In this document: positions 22,881 to 34,214 of the stretch, piece by piece
Position numbering within the stretch: position 1 is the first letter of the stretch
Layout of the letters: each line of letters begins with the position of its first letter
DNA from: Cavia porcellus
Taxonomy: Eukaryota > Chordata > Mammalia > Rodentia > Caviidae
Assembly (NCBI RefSeq): GCF_034190915.1
Contig: NW_026947496.1
Coordinates: forward strand, 32,422,001-32,486,000
DNA length: 64,000 bases
Reading direction: 5' to 3'
Notes under the pieces: generated by a model
Seen by the model: the letters and a program-made list of their open reading frames with translations, nothing else
Databases searched by the model: none
Told to the model about the DNA's origin: nothing
Program-made: the position numbers and the translations under genes

Positions 22881-23232
22881 TGTCTTAATTACTTTCCTCA
22901 CTGCTATACCAAACTACTTAACACTTACAAGTTAAAGGAGGAAGATTATTCAGCTCACATTTTGTAGAGGTTTCATTTTGTAGTTGGCTCGCTCCGAGGC
23001 AGGATGACATTGGCAGAGAGGGATCACAAAAGAGAAACAGTCCATGGCAAGGCAGGCAGGAAACAATAAACCTGTCTTTCTGTCACTATATATTTCAGCC
23101 AGGTTACAAACCTACTGATAAACCCCAATATCACACCCTCAATCCACATTCACACACCCTAATCCAGCCACCTTCAAAACTCCCCCCCCCATAACTTTTA
23201 GGAGGACATCTAGATATAAACTGGACCATTTG
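22881..23232 (-). mobile_element. MaLR-type LTR, reverse
   Basis: It starts TGTCTTAATTACTTTCCTCACTGCTATACCAAACTACTTAACAC, the reverse complement of a MaLR 3' end, then GGAAGATTATTCAGCTCACATTTTGTAGAGGTTTC and TAGTTGGCTCGCTCCGAGGCAGGATG. The right end has CACACCCTAATCCAGCCACC and GGACATCTAGATATAAACTGG. A C9 run lies at about 23187-23195. A near full-length solo LTR in minus orientation. Confidence 0.8.
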
Positions 23233-23714
23233 ACCTAAAATTGCGATGAAGTCCTCGCTGGACCTGTTTTAACTGCCACACTATCATTCTGACATCTCCG
23301 AGAAAGAGTTTTAAAAGATACCAGCGAGTATGTCTAATGGCTCTAAGGTTGAGCCATTCTGCGCTATTTGCATGTTTTGGGGATTTCAGATTCCAACAAT
23401 CACCCTCTATCTGTAGTGAAGATTATTTACTAATTGTAGAAGAACATGTTTTTAGTTAATCTGATTCTTGGCAATCCTTCTAACTAGTCTATATAGTATA
23501 TCAGAAATTTCTTGAGACTTAAGAAAATGGTGGAGTGGTGAGCAGCAAAGAAAAAAAACCTCTCTACGTTTTAGTGTCCGGACCCTGGAATATAGCAACA
23601 TGAGGAAGAGGAGGTGAGAGGTGGTCCCATAGACACGGGAAGGATCTGAACTGAGACTTGGAGCCCGTGGAAAGAGATAATTCAGGAATTCAGCAAAAAT
23701 TAGGCTGAGAGCAG
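23233..23714. other. anonymous sequence between an LTR and a minisatellite
   Basis: Nothing recognised. A 119-codon minus-strand frame (23452-23811) runs into the minisatellite and is not credible as a gene. Confidence 0.35.
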
Positions 23715-24095
23715 TGGACTTACTGGATGGCGAGGGGCAGTGGGGAAGCAGTGCATCCCTTACCCACCATGTACCGGCGGAGGACCTGCTGGTGCCGGGG
23801 AGAAGCAGCAAGGAAGCAATCCAGTTCCCACCCTCTGTGCCCTGGTGGGGGCCCTGCCGGTCGCCAGGGAGAAATGGCTAGAAAGCAATGCAGCCCTGAC
23901 CTACCGCCCACCTGCTGGGTGCTGATGGAGGCCCTGCAGCTGGGGAGAAGCAGCAGGGACACCACGCAGCCTCCCTGTGCGCCGGGGGAGGCCCTGTTGA
24001 CCAGAGAGAAGCAGCAATGAAGCTGTGAGCCTCCCTATTTGCCAGTGGAGGCCCTGCTGGACAGGGTGAAACAGCAAGGAAGCTGCCTTCACCTC
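23715..24095. repeat. 60-bp GC-rich minisatellite, five full units plus a partial
   Basis: The anchor GGAGGCCCTGCTGG recurs at 23779, 23847, 23927, 23987 and 24047, so spacing is 68, 80, 60 and 60 bp. Each anchor is followed by a GGGGAGAAGCAGCAAGGAAGC-like word and a GCAGCCTCCCTGTG word. Because 60 bp is 20 codons, frames on both strands stay open through several units and look like repetitive proteins; they are by-products of the period. Several CpGs are retained. Confidence 0.85.
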
Positions 24096-24684
24096 CCACA
24101 TCCCCCGTCCATGAGCAACCAGACACGACACAGGCTGAGATGACAGTAACTGAGGTAGGGAAGCAACCTGACATTTATGTTATTTGATTGACTTTGCAGG
24201 CTTGGGACCAGTGTCAGGGCAATTATTTAGAGGATAGCAATATGTAATATAGTAACAATTAAGGATTTCCTACTGTCCTTTTATTGTTTATTGTTTGTTT
24301 GTTTCATTTTTTTCTGTTTTACTACCTTTAAAATAAAAAAAAGAGGAATCTCTCTTGGAAGAAATACATTAGTCAAACTTAAAATTCAGATCCCAGAATT
24401 TTTAAGTGCAAAGCTCATTTAAGTCTCTTCTGTCTCATCAGGCTGATTCTACCAAACCTGTCAACAGCAAAGAGAGAAATTACAGATAAGTGAGTGGACA
24501 TTCCATAGTCACCCAGACTGCACATTCTAAGACAAAGGCCAGGCAAAGATAACCTTGGATGTCATCCACTGGAATTCAATTGTCTTGCATACAAGGATAC
24601 AGAAAAGCCATAAAACAAACAAGAAGTCTAACACAAATTTTATTTTCCTGTAATAACTCTCTCATTCATTTTCTCCTCCCTGGG
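24096..24684. other. anonymous sequence
   Basis: AT-rich DNA with an A/T low-complexity stretch at 24280-24345. No gene or clear repeat. Confidence 0.4.
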
Positions 24685-25012
24685 ATAAAGTATCCAATAT
24701 CAATGATTTGAAGGAGGAAAGCCTTATTTGGGTTTACAGTTTCTGAAGTTTCAGTCCATAGTTGGCTGGCTTGAAGGCAAAAACAGCAGGACCAAGGGAC
24801 CCATGTAGAGAAAAACTGCTCATGTCATGGCAGTCAGGAAACAGAGAGACAGGGACGACTCCAAGAGGGAGCTTCACCCTTCAGGTTACACCCCCAGGAA
24901 CCCACGTTCTCTGACCAGGTCCCACCTCCCAACAGCAAGTCAGCCATCCAGTCACCTCCCATACACATGAGGATTTGCAGGGACATTCCAGATCCAAATC
25001 AAAACCATAATA
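24685..25012 (-). mobile_element. MaLR-type LTR, reverse
   Basis: AAGCCTTATTTGGGTTTACAGTTTCTGAAGTTTCAGTCCATAGTTGGCTGGC, then AAAACTGCTCATGTCATGGCAGTCAGGAAACAGAGAG, GACCAGGTCCCACCTCCCAACAG and a closing CAGATCCAAATCAAAACCATAA. This is the same family order as the copies at 0.74, 22.9, 49.1 and 56.6 kb, and it is one of the clearer copies. Confidence 0.8.
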
Positions 25013-27029
25013 ATTTTGTTTTTGTTTTTAAAATACTATGTTTAACCATCAAACCTTTACTATTTCTTAGTAGTCTTGTTTTTCAGATTATAGAATGCTA
25101 AACAAATCCACATCTTTTGTCGTTGAGTCTTTTGCTGTTCTCATGTTACCCACCTCTGCTCATACTCAGATATTACAGATGCTGTCCCTGTGATTATCCC
25201 TGGTGGTGACTGGGGGGGGGGGGGTCTCACTGTAGCGTGTCCCTTAGTGGTTTCTTGGGAAGGCAGAGAGGCTGCTTTTTATTCATTCCTTGCAATACTC
25301 CAAAGTAGGCTTCCTTAGGTCCACGCATGCCAGGCTTCCAAGGACTGTCCTGTCAGGAAACACTGCAGTGTCTGCCTCTCACGGGGCTTTCTAATGAGCA
25401 GAAATAGCACTAGAACTCCATTTTTATTAGAGAAATTACTTGCCACCTGAGTGCCTTTCTGGTTCCCTCTTTGCTCTTTTTTTTCTAATATAAGTCTGAA
25501 GGGAATGAAGGGGGCTCAGTAACAAGGAATACATCAGAGATTCCAAAGAGGGGCTGGCTTCTAAGAAGTGCTGGATCTCTGCCTGTTGAAACAAAAATAA
25601 TAAGCAAGGACAAGGTAAATCAAAGCATTTCAGTGGCTCAGAATACTGAGCACTTTTCTTTTCCTTCAGCTGAACCATGTCAGACACAGAGCAGTGTGAC
25701 TGGCCCAGAGCTGAGCATGAAGATGGTCTCAGGCTGCATAGCTGGGGGGAGGAAAAGAAGCCCTCTAACAGGACCCCCACCCCCAAGATATTGGAACCAG
25801 GAGAGGAGAATATAGGTGGCAGCTTTGCATCCAGCTTCTGAGAGCACACTGCCTTTGACAAGCTTTTCAAGGCCAAGATGTGGGGGGTCAAAGGAGCTAA
25901 TCCAGGCAGGAAGTGAGAATCTATAGTCTACATGGGTCAGGCTGCTCTATTCCCATCCCCAGTCTCAAAGAACAAAATCCAATAAATAAACCCAAGAACA
26001 CTTGTGTGGGACTGCCAGGACACTCTTTTGTCCCTGAGTAACAAAGAAACCCTGAGCCAGTCTGGCAAACATACTTGACTGTGACTGGCCCACGTTGATA
26101 CAGGGCCCAAAAGGCAAGGGGACCAGGCCCCTGAGCACCCCTCAGGGAGCAGGGGGCAGTGTTGTCTCATTCTGTGCAGAACAGGAGAGGAGGCTGGTTA
26201 CCAACCAGCCTTAAGTCCTAGCCTGGAAATGTCTAGATACTAGGTTTCCTCCAATTACAAGGGCAGCATGTGTGACATCTGAGATGGGGACTGAGGGCCC
26301 CTTCATCACAGGGCCCATGAAAGGACAATAGTCCATGACACTTGAGGACCAGAATGAGCCCTCTGCTGCTTGTTGCTCAGATGTCTGCTACTCAGATCTG
26401 TCCTCTTCCTTCTCAAGGAAGTGTGTCGATTAAATCAGTGTCAACAAGACGACTTAACAACCTATTGATTTGGTCAAGTCAGTAAAAACAATCAGTTAAG
26501 TTGGTCACTTGACATTTAGTAGATGAACACTGACCTTTCCTCCTCAGAGTCCAGGGAATGATGTAATCTAACCACAGTCTTACACCCACGGTTTCTGCCG
26601 AGATTGGAACAAACAGTTCCTCAGAAGCACAGGAGTGCTCAGGGCCCTGGACAGGCACTGTGCATGGCTGTGGGTTCCAGGTGCAGGGAGGGAGCCTCCA
26701 AGACCCCGCCTGCACAGATGCACCTGAGTCAAGGCTCAGGGTCCCCAGGCTGGGTGCTAGTAAGTCAGGGTGTGTTTTCTTTATAAAATCATCCTCCTGT
26801 CTGAGGGCTGGGAGACACTGAGCTCTGAGCTGGCTCATGGCTATGTAATTTAGGGTCCAGTTGCTCTACTATGGAGGATAATATTTTTTAAAAAGTCTGA
26901 ATTCAGAGTTCTAATGGTATTAGCCAATGGGAAACTCCAAGGTACAAATGAATTATACATGTCTGAAGTATTTTCCAGTCAAGAATTCTGAGAATGCAAA
27001 ATGTTAATCCCAAACCTGAAAGGCCATAC
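25013..27029. other. anonymous sequence
   Basis: A run of 13 G lies at 25212-25224. A 151-codon (25436-25891) and a 119-codon (26479-26838) minus-strand frame show no recognised motif. Nothing else was identified. Confidence 0.35.
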
Positions 27030-27178
27030 AAATGTTGGTTTGCAATTGGGCTGGGTCACCTGTAAGCCCATGGCTCTGGGCAAGGGAGTTGCTCCATTAA
27101 ACCTTAGTTTCCACATCTGTTAAACAGAGATGATAGCTATTATAAAAAGATATTTCTGAGATACTACCTCTCAAAATA
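27030..27178 (+). mobile_element. MIR SINE, forward
   Basis: GGCTCTGGGCAAGGGAGTTGC, TTAAACCTTAGTTTCCACATCTGTTAAACAGAGATGATAGC matches the MIR core order (GGGCAAGTTACTTAACCTC, TCAGTTTCCTCATCTGTAAAATGGGGATAATA) with expected age-related divergence. Confidence 0.75.
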
Positions 27179-27739
27179 GGTTAAGATTGTCTTAGATGAC
27201 AGTCTAATATGGTTATAACCAAAACAATAAATATAGACATAGATGCTAAAATAATCATACTTCAATATGAAATAAAGGTCCTAGTAAAAGTATTAGGTAC
27301 ACCAGGAATTTAGATGTAGGGCAGTTATTGAGGGTGAACACGGGGTTGTATCCATCGTGATGGCCACGAAAAGGTATTTATAATATCTTAAGTCACAGTA
27401 AACCAGGTTAAAAAGCCATACCTTTAGCATGTGACCTGTAGGAAGCATTTGGCTCTTGCCTCCTGGGCTTCAGGTGTTCGATGGCTATGGTTTTTCCGTA
27501 GCTTCTGGTTTCATCTCCCACCAACCTCTTGGACCTGGCAGTGTGTAAGAAATGTATAAAGCTCACATTAACTCCCTCTTAAAATCAAGACAAGGGCTTC
27601 CACATGTAGCAGAGTGAAGTCCAGGCTCCCTCTGCATCCCCAGCCTGCCATTCCCACCCCACCTGACCCTTTTGTCTTGAGGGCTCTCCACACTTTACCG
27701 GAGATGCCACTCCTCTTATCAGCCCACAGATTCAAACCT
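27179..27739. other. anonymous sequence
   Basis: AT-rich then average DNA. No gene or repeat identified. Confidence 0.4.
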
Positions 27740-28319
27740 TCCTTTCATTCTATAGTGGATTAGCAACAGAAGGGTTTAAACCCTTAGTAGCACAACTCCT
27801 CCATTTAAGCCAGCCTACCCAGCTTGTACCAAGCGGTGATAGACAGTATAGCAACAGTGGCCCCAACTACACAAGATAAAAACAAACCTTTGAGGTAAGA
27901 CCCATTCATTCCTCCCAATAATGCATCTTCTCTAAAAGTTAATATATAAACCTCCTTATCTGAGGCCAGAGGGTCCTCTGTGAGACCAGAGGAAATGATC
28001 TTGTCCAACTAGAACTTAGCTGTAGACACATACAGGTGCCTTCAGAAGATCTACAAGGCAGTAAATGATCTGGAAAGACATTCTTGACACAATCATATTT
28101 GCCACCTAGACCCTTTTCCCACATCCTCAAGCCTTTATTAAAAGGGCTGATGGTGTCATTACTCTTTTGGAAACTTGACCATTGTCCCTCGTTGTAGTCA
28201 GAGGTTTGCAAGAACAAGGCAATACAGGATACACAATTTACACAATAATTTTATAATAGTCAGCCAAAGAGTTAAATACAAGAAGCGCAGGAAACCTATC
28301 TGCATACTAAGATCCAAGG

Positions 28320-28448
28320 AATCTAGCTGAGGGCCTAGATCCCACAACAATGTCCTACATGATTTCAGTTGAAGACCTAAAGCCCATGATAATGCCCCCC
28401 GTGAGTCCAACTGAAGGCCTAGGAGTCCACAACAATGTCTCATGCAAG
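28320..28448. repeat. 43-bp tandem repeat, exactly 3 units
   Basis: Units at 28320-28362, 28363-28405 and 28406-28448 have equal length. They share the frame CTGAAGGCCTAG followed by CCCACAACAATGTC and a CATGA/G ending. Units 1 and 3 are most alike. Confidence 0.85.
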
Positions 28449-28463
28449 TCTGTTTCATGGGTA

Positions 28464-28573
28464 TGCACTGGAAGGCTCAAAGGTCAGCAGTGGAAGCTAG
28501 AAAGTTTGTGCCAGTGGAATGAAGGATCTGTGCCAGTAGGTTGAGGGCTCTGCACTGGAGCAAGAAGCAATGC
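28464..28573. repeat. 22-bp tandem repeat, 5 units
   Basis: Units start at 28464, 28486, 28508, 28530 and 28552, each with a GCACTGGA or GCCAGTGGA-like head. Period is constant at 22 bp although the bases have diverged. It begins only 15 bp after the 43-bp array ends. Confidence 0.75.
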
Positions 28574-28860
28574 TCAAGATAAGGACGAGGACTCCCCCAC
28601 AAAATACCATCGCCATCCTCATGACAGTGAGGTCCTGAACTCCTCCAATGATAACAGCTGAGTTCATATCAGGAAGCCCGCATGGCAAGCTCTTCCAGGA
28701 GAACTAACATTATTTCTTCCTTTCCCATTATCCTTTTTATCTTGGCAAAAATGCTCTGTGCCAAGCTGATTCCATTCAGCTGGTGTTACAAGTTGACCAC
28801 CAGTTATCAATCTACCGAATCACTCTCGGCAGTATATTCTGATCAAAATAAACTCTTATC

Positions 28861-29324
28861 TTTCTTCTAGTCCTTGAGTAGGTAAATCCCTTTTACCACC
28901 TGCATCACGGTCTTCCTTATGCTGTCTCCAACCACCAAGCTCAGTTGCACCTTCTTCGTAGAGTCTTCTCCAGTCGATTCCCTTCTCCTCACCCCACCCC
29001 TTACTCTCACTCTCAGTTCAGAAGACACTGGGTCTCTCTCCTCTGAACCATGCATGTGACAGCTCGGACCCCTCTCTCACTGCTTCCTGGGTCTGGGTTG
29101 CAAATCTATTTCTCTCACCTCATGGGGCTCTATCAAAGTCACTGTTTTGATATTTCCAGTGTTTCGCAAGTGCTCCACAAATGTTTCTTTAAAGAAAGAA
29201 TGAACTGACCTGCAAGTGTATTTTAGTGGACTTCTAGAGTTGGGAGAAATTTTTAGGGTTGTCTATGTCATTTTTCTCTCCATCACATTTGAAAAAAACC
29301 TTCCATAAGTTGAAATGAATGTAA
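28861..29324. other. anonymous sequence
   Basis: C/T-rich at 28950-29110 on the plus strand. Nothing gene-like. Confidence 0.4.
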
Positions 29325-30060
29325 TGAATTTATTTAGAAAATATTTATTAAATTGTGTACTATGTGCTGGCACTGGTTTAACTTCCTAGGCTATAACAGA
29401 GAACAAAATGACAAGAAACTCTGCCCTCATGGAGCTTATGTCTGAGTGGGTGAAACAGACACTGCGCAGGTAAGAGCTGCTTACCTGTAAGGTCGGTAGT
29501 GATGCTGCTGGTGAAGGGAGCTGAGAGTGCGACCTTAGTCAGGACAGGTCTGCAGACAAAGGGACAGTTAGGCAATCAGTGAAGACGGTAGGGAAAATGA
29601 ACCCTTCAGATAAAGGAGGAGGTGACCCCAGGGAGGATGCAGCCATTGCAGAGTCCCATGGAGGCCGCAGGTGGGCAGGGGAGTGAGTGGGGCAGGCAGA
29701 GGTGTGGCCACAGATCAGAGAGCCAAGAAACAGGGGAGGGGAAGGTGGTCAGAAAGCCAAATTAGACTATGTAAGGTTTAAAAGTTTTTGTTTTTACCCT
29801 GAGTGAAGTCAGGAGCCATTGGAATACTGTGGACAGAGACAAAGCACAGTTTGAGTTATGCTTTGAAGTACTAAGCTGGTGGCTGAGTTAAGTATAGATA
29901 ATTGGATGGCTGAGGCAAACAGGGAGCCTGATCAGGAGCTGCAACCAGTAACCCAGCCCAAGATGGTAGCTGTGGATTGCTGAGGTGGATGAGAACAGGT
30001 GTGTGTGCTTGTGAGCACAGCTAGTTGGTAGAGCTAAAAGAATTCCCTGTCTTACTGAAC
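29325..30060 (-). mobile_element. LINE-2 (L2) 3' region, reverse
   Basis: Plus-strand wording is the reverse complement of the L2 3' end: ATATTTATTAAATTGTGTACTATGTGCTGGCACTGG, AACAGAGAACAAAATGACAAG, CTGCCCTCATGGAGCTTATG, then further right TTTACCCTGAGTGAAGTCAGGAGCCATTGG. The left edge is the old 3' terminus. One of the longer L2 relics here. Confidence 0.75.
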
Positions 30061-30329
30061 AATAAGGGAAGAACATTTAGAGATCATATGTTTGAAGTAC
30101 CAGACCCATGGTGAGTGCTTCATGGAAATTGTCTCAACTAATTCTCCAAACTCTTTAAAATCTAGGGTAAGTCAGATCTCTTCTCTCCACACAAGTATTC
30201 CTTTTATTTTTCTGCAATGTTCTTTTGAATACATTCTTTTTTAGTTTGTGGATCAGAGAACAGTGCACTTCAGCCATTTCTATTTGGTGTACCTTGAGTA
30301 CCAGGAGAGAAATCTCTGTCTGTGTAAAA

Positions 30330-30550
30330 CAGAGTAATAATAGCTACTGTTCTATGAGTGCTGATCCAAGCTTCCTCTAAGCCATCCAACAAAAATGTTG
30401 GGGTGCATGCTGCTTTCCCACATTTTATCGATGAGAAAACTGAAGATGATTAGGCTGTAATAATTTATTCCAGGTTACAAAGTAGATTTGGACCAAAATT
30501 AGTCTCATTTTCAGCCTGAACCTTTCCTACAAGCTCAGCATCATCCTACT
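30330..30550 (-). mobile_element. MIR SINE, reverse
   Basis: CCACATTTTATCGATGAGAAAACTGAAGATG, CCAGGTTACAAAGTAG and GGACCAAAATTAGTCTC follow the antisense MIR order (CCATTTTACAGATGAGGAAACTGAGG, GGTCACACAGCTAG, GGATTCGAACCC). Confidence 0.65.
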
Positions 30551-30751
30551 TGGGCAGGAGTGGGGGTGTGGGTGGGGATGGAAGTCGTCAAGGAGTCAGT
30601 GCATGATACCCTTTGAAGGTGGGAGTCCTAGACATGTACCAGAAACTACTGTAAACATTACTGTTATTGTTATTTCCACCATCAACATCAGAGAGAGATG
30701 GCCGAGGACTGTTTACAGGCTGAGTCCTCTCAAATCAGTTAACATATTCTT

Positions 30752-30830
30752 GGGGCTAAATTGTCGTTTCAGTGGTAGAGTATGTGCCTAGCAAGCTCCA
30801 GCTCTGAGTTCAGTTCAATTCCCCAGCACT

Positions 30831-30832
<2 letters not shown>
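30752..30832 (+). mobile_element. ID-type SINE, forward
   Basis: GGGGCTAAATTGTCGTTTCAGTGGTAGAGTATGTGCCTAGCAAGC, then GAGTTCAGTTCAATTCCCCAGCAC. Both the A-box region and the B-box (GTTCAATTCC) of a tRNA-Ala-derived ID are visible. The expected A-rich tail has become the microsatellite that follows. Confidence 0.8.

Positions 30833-30833
<1 letters not shown>

Positions 30834-30911
<78 letters not shown>
30834..30911. repeat. compound (CA)n-(CT)n-(CA)n microsatellite
   Basis: CA to 30868, CT at 30869-30894, then CA again to 30911. It begins directly at the 3' end of an ID SINE, so it probably grew from that element's tail. Confidence 0.95.
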
Positions 30912-31285
30912 AATTTCTCTTTCCTCCCATCTCTCCACATTCTCCCTTGGCTCTTTTCTAATTCTCTATCTTCTGTCAGGCTCTCTATGTCTTCTCAGTT
31001 TTCTCATTTCTTCATTATTCTGCTTGAGTTAGCTCAACTTCTTTGCAGATTCTACGCTCAGTGTCCCCTCTCCCCCACTGTCACCCATTTCATTTTCATA
31101 GATTACCAGAGAATGCATATACATAACACCCTGGGATCTTAAGGGATTCTCCAATCTACCCAATGCCTCTAAAAAAAACAAAGAAATTCTCTTCAGCACT
31201 CTACATCTGGACAGCATGTGACCTGAAAGCTTAGCTGCAGGAAATGCAACATCAAAAACAATATAGCCCCAAGGCTAAATAAGAT
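30912..31285. other. anonymous C/T-rich sequence
   Basis: Pyrimidine-rich on the plus strand near the microsatellite, then average. No gene seen. Confidence 0.4.
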
Positions 31286-31383
31286 TTAGCTGGATATAGC
31301 TCAGCAGTACAGTGCCTGCCTGGCAAGAGTGAGGTTCTGAGTTCAGTCCCTGGTGAAAAGGAAAAAAAAAAAAAAAAAAAAAA
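31286..31383 (+). mobile_element. ID-type SINE with A tail, forward
   Basis: TTAGCTGGATATAGCTCAGCAGTACAGTGCCTGCCTGGCAAGAGTGAGGTTCTGAGTTCAGTCCCTGG followed by an A run ending at 31383. The polymerase III boxes are recognisable. The 20+ base A run suggests a fairly recent copy or secondary tail expansion. Confidence 0.85.
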
Positions 31384-33584
31384 GCCTTAGCCATAGCTCA
31401 GCATCAGGGGATTGGAGCCTGGAAATGTGTCTCTCCCTCACAGTACAATGCCAATTTCCTTCTTTCCTAAGGGGACAGTGCCAGTGCTGCCCAATATCAC
31501 CCAGGCAGCTGTCCCCTGACCATCATGAACCTGAGCGACGTGTCCCCCACCTGCTGTCCTGCTGAGTGAGGGGTTCCTGTCTGCTACAGTTACCAAGCGT
31601 GTCTACAGTTGGCACAGACCACAGAATGGAATCGGAGTACAGTAGTAGGAAGTGAGTTGTCGGGGACATGCAGAGACTCCTCATTATTTCTACTGTTGGT
31701 CATTTGCTCAATTTGTGTCCCCAGGCCTAGCTGTGTGTCCCTTCTGTTTGTTGCAGAGCCCTGTGGACAAAAGCCAGAGACCTAGTGGGGGTGAGGAAGT
31801 AGAGCCTTTGCCACCAACTGCAGACCTAGCAGGGCCTGTGTTTATGGAAGGGAAAAGTCAAACATCATCCGCAGAAGAACCAAGGACTCAGTTCTGGGGC
31901 TCCAGAGAGGCTGAGATTTTCCACATGGCATTTGTCGGTCTTATACTAGCAATGTCACACAGCACAAACAGGTCAGAGAAATCCACGGTTGTTGAAGAGG
32001 TGACTGTGATACAATAATCACTGGCCCAGTGAGAGGCCAGAAGCTGAGTGATGATGGTGGGGGTGAGAAGCTGGAAAGTTCTAGGACTAGTCTTCCTGTT
32101 TGTCCAGTTTCTGGAGGACACCTAGGGATCCTGTAGACTTTACAGAAGGAAGATATGCAACCCAGAAACTCTAGAAGGTGAACAGAGAAAATGGACTTCT
32201 CTTCCAAGAAAGAACAGAGAAGCCTCTGCCCTCCTTTTCTGACTTTGATGGGGGCCTATAAGACTGAACAGGGAGCTGTCTCTCCCTGCAGGAAAAGACC
32301 CTTAGACAATGAGACACTGAGTCCCATGAATGTTGTTTATTGTCATAGACTCTCCTTCCCTAAACTTCTTCTATTTTTTCCCTTACACTAAATTTGCTTC
32401 CTATTATTCCTATAATATCCTATTATTCCTATTATTATTATTGCTTCCTATTCCTTGAGAAAGAAATCTTTAAACTATTTAGACTGCTGGTTTGAGGCAT
32501 CCTCAATGATGAATTTAACTTGCAAAGTTAGAGACTGTTTATCCAGCGAAAGCTGTAGATTCTCTGCTAATCCTGACTGTCCAAAGCTGGTAAGTGGTAA
32601 TGAGGCAGGAAGCTGTGGATGGGCTGTGACATCCCAGGAGGGTATAGCCCTTGTCACCAAGTATCTGGATCAACACTCAGCCATTAAGCGCAGTGTGATG
32701 TAATTATGTTGGAAGAGCTTTGGACAGATGGCGGAGATGTCTTTGCTTATAATGTGATTCTCCCCACCCAGATATGTATTGATTTGATACCAGGCTAAGC
32801 ATATTGAAGTGAATAGCCTATTTATTTTTGTTTCCTTCCTTGGTTCCTTTTTTCCCTTTAGTTTCTATAGAAGAATATTCAAAGACAAGAGACCAGAAAG
32901 TTAGCTTTTGAACCTGGCAGTAAATCCTATAAACCATCTAACATCAAGAGACAGGGCACTAGGGCATTGTCAACCATGACAAGATAATCTCAGAAACAGC
33001 TCCCCTTCAAGCTCAAATTCAATACAGAGGGAGATTTTAAAAATAAAGTAGGCTGGGAAGAGAATGAGTTTATTTGACCTAACTCCAAAGCAAGGCACAT
33101 GATCTGGCCCAAATTTTAAAAATAGAGAACTGTCCAAGAATAATAATAGTGTCTTGCTGGGAAAGACTTGTTATCTTAGCTGGTTGGAAAAAAATAGACT
33201 GAAATTTTTCAGTCTTCCCAGCCACATGTCAGGAGCCTAGGTATTTAATGGTCCATCCTAAAGCATGGACAGGTAGGAGCAGCTGTTGATTAGTTTAAGT
33301 GTGGGGAGACTGCAGGTGGGTGAAGGAATAGGTGCAGGAAGGCAACTCAACTCTGCAGGCTCAGGGTATGTTAGGATCCTCTCCAAATCACATAGAGCCT
33401 TCCAAATGACCCTACAGTCACGGGAGTTGCCCTTGCCTCTATATACATTATTCCCACTCAATGCAACTGTGTTAAGATCAGACTTTTCTCACAAAACCCG
33501 GCTCCATGAGGATCTTCTCTGGGGATCCTTCCTTTGCTCTTTGTTGAGTCACCTCTTGCCTCCTCTCCCAGGGTGGTGTTTGTG
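31384..33584. other. anonymous sequence
   Basis: A 121-codon plus-strand frame (31652-32017) has no domain I recognise. 32400-32452 is a low-complexity TATTCC/ATT tract. No LINE, SINE or LTR wording was identified. Confidence 0.35.
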
Positions 33585-33720
33585 TTGACCCACTGTCTTG
33601 GACACTTGCCTGTGAGTTCTTAGAGAACGAAGAGCTTATCTTCACTCTGTCTGTGTCTTGTGTGATGCCAGACCACATTGGCACACAGTCAGTGGTTATT
33701 GAATTTGGCTGAATTGGACT
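33585..33720 (+). mobile_element. LINE-2 (L2) 3' fragment, forward
   Basis: CTGTGAGTTCTTAGAGAACGAAGAGC, CACTCTGTCTGTGTCTTG and GGCACACAGTCAGTGGTTATTGAATTTGGCTGAATTGG follow the sense L2 3' end, closing with the degenerate GAATTGGACTTGAGTTGAATTGAA tail that stands for the L2 (TGAA)n terminus. Confidence 0.65.
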
Positions 33721-34214
33721 TGAGTTGAATTGAACTGAGAATTAGACTGTCTTCTACTGATTCGCACAACAGAAATGCTAGGCTCAATGCTAAAGTTGCT
33801 TTTTACCAGTCCTAAGTTAAGCCAGCAAGTAAGATGCCCTCTGCTTGCACCAAAAGCCAAAAGCTAACTGAATCTCTTACCTTTCAAACCGCTAGGGTTT
33901 TGCAGGACCATGTATCCCAGACTGGTAGTACATAGACATTTTAAAACTAAATGCTTGGGCAAAGCCAAAACTGGGTAACAGTTACCAGAGAATATTAAAG
34001 ACTAACCATAGCCCATAACTAGTCAGGAATCTGATGAAGAGTCTTGGAGATATTTTAAGCACTCCTATTAGTTGCATAGATTGTTCTTTTAGCTTGTATG
34101 TTCTATTAAATCAAAATGACACTTGCAAAAGAGGAAGTCTCTCATCCTCTAATTCTTGATCTTTCAGATAACTGTAAGACTTTATATGGTGGTCTAAGAG
34201 GCTGTGTGTGGAAC
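33721..34214. other. anonymous sequence
   Basis: No gene or repeat recognised. Confidence 0.4.

Larger units (their letters stand above)
27740..28860 (-). mobile_element. unclassified block, possibly endogenous-retrovirus-derived
   Basis: The minus strand has short open stretches with hydrophobic, membrane-segment-like cores: one within 27805-28008 and one within 28497-28688. Two tandem arrays lie between and beside them. At the right, the plus strand ends with ATCAAAATAAACTCTTATC, which resembles an LTR polyadenylation region. The combination suggests a decayed ERV or LTR, but I cannot name the family and the orientation is tentative. It is interrupted by stops throughout. Confidence 0.3.

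Noticed and set aside
23727..24174. Overlapping frames of 61-98 codons on both strands with ~20-residue repeats
   Set aside because: Produced by the 60-bp minisatellite, whose period is a multiple of three.
25436..25891. 151-codon minus-strand frame
   Set aside because: No recognised motif. It ends in low-complexity basic residues and has no exon-like borders.
28320..28573. A CRISPR array
   Set aside because: Units are contiguous with no spacers, and the host is a mammal.
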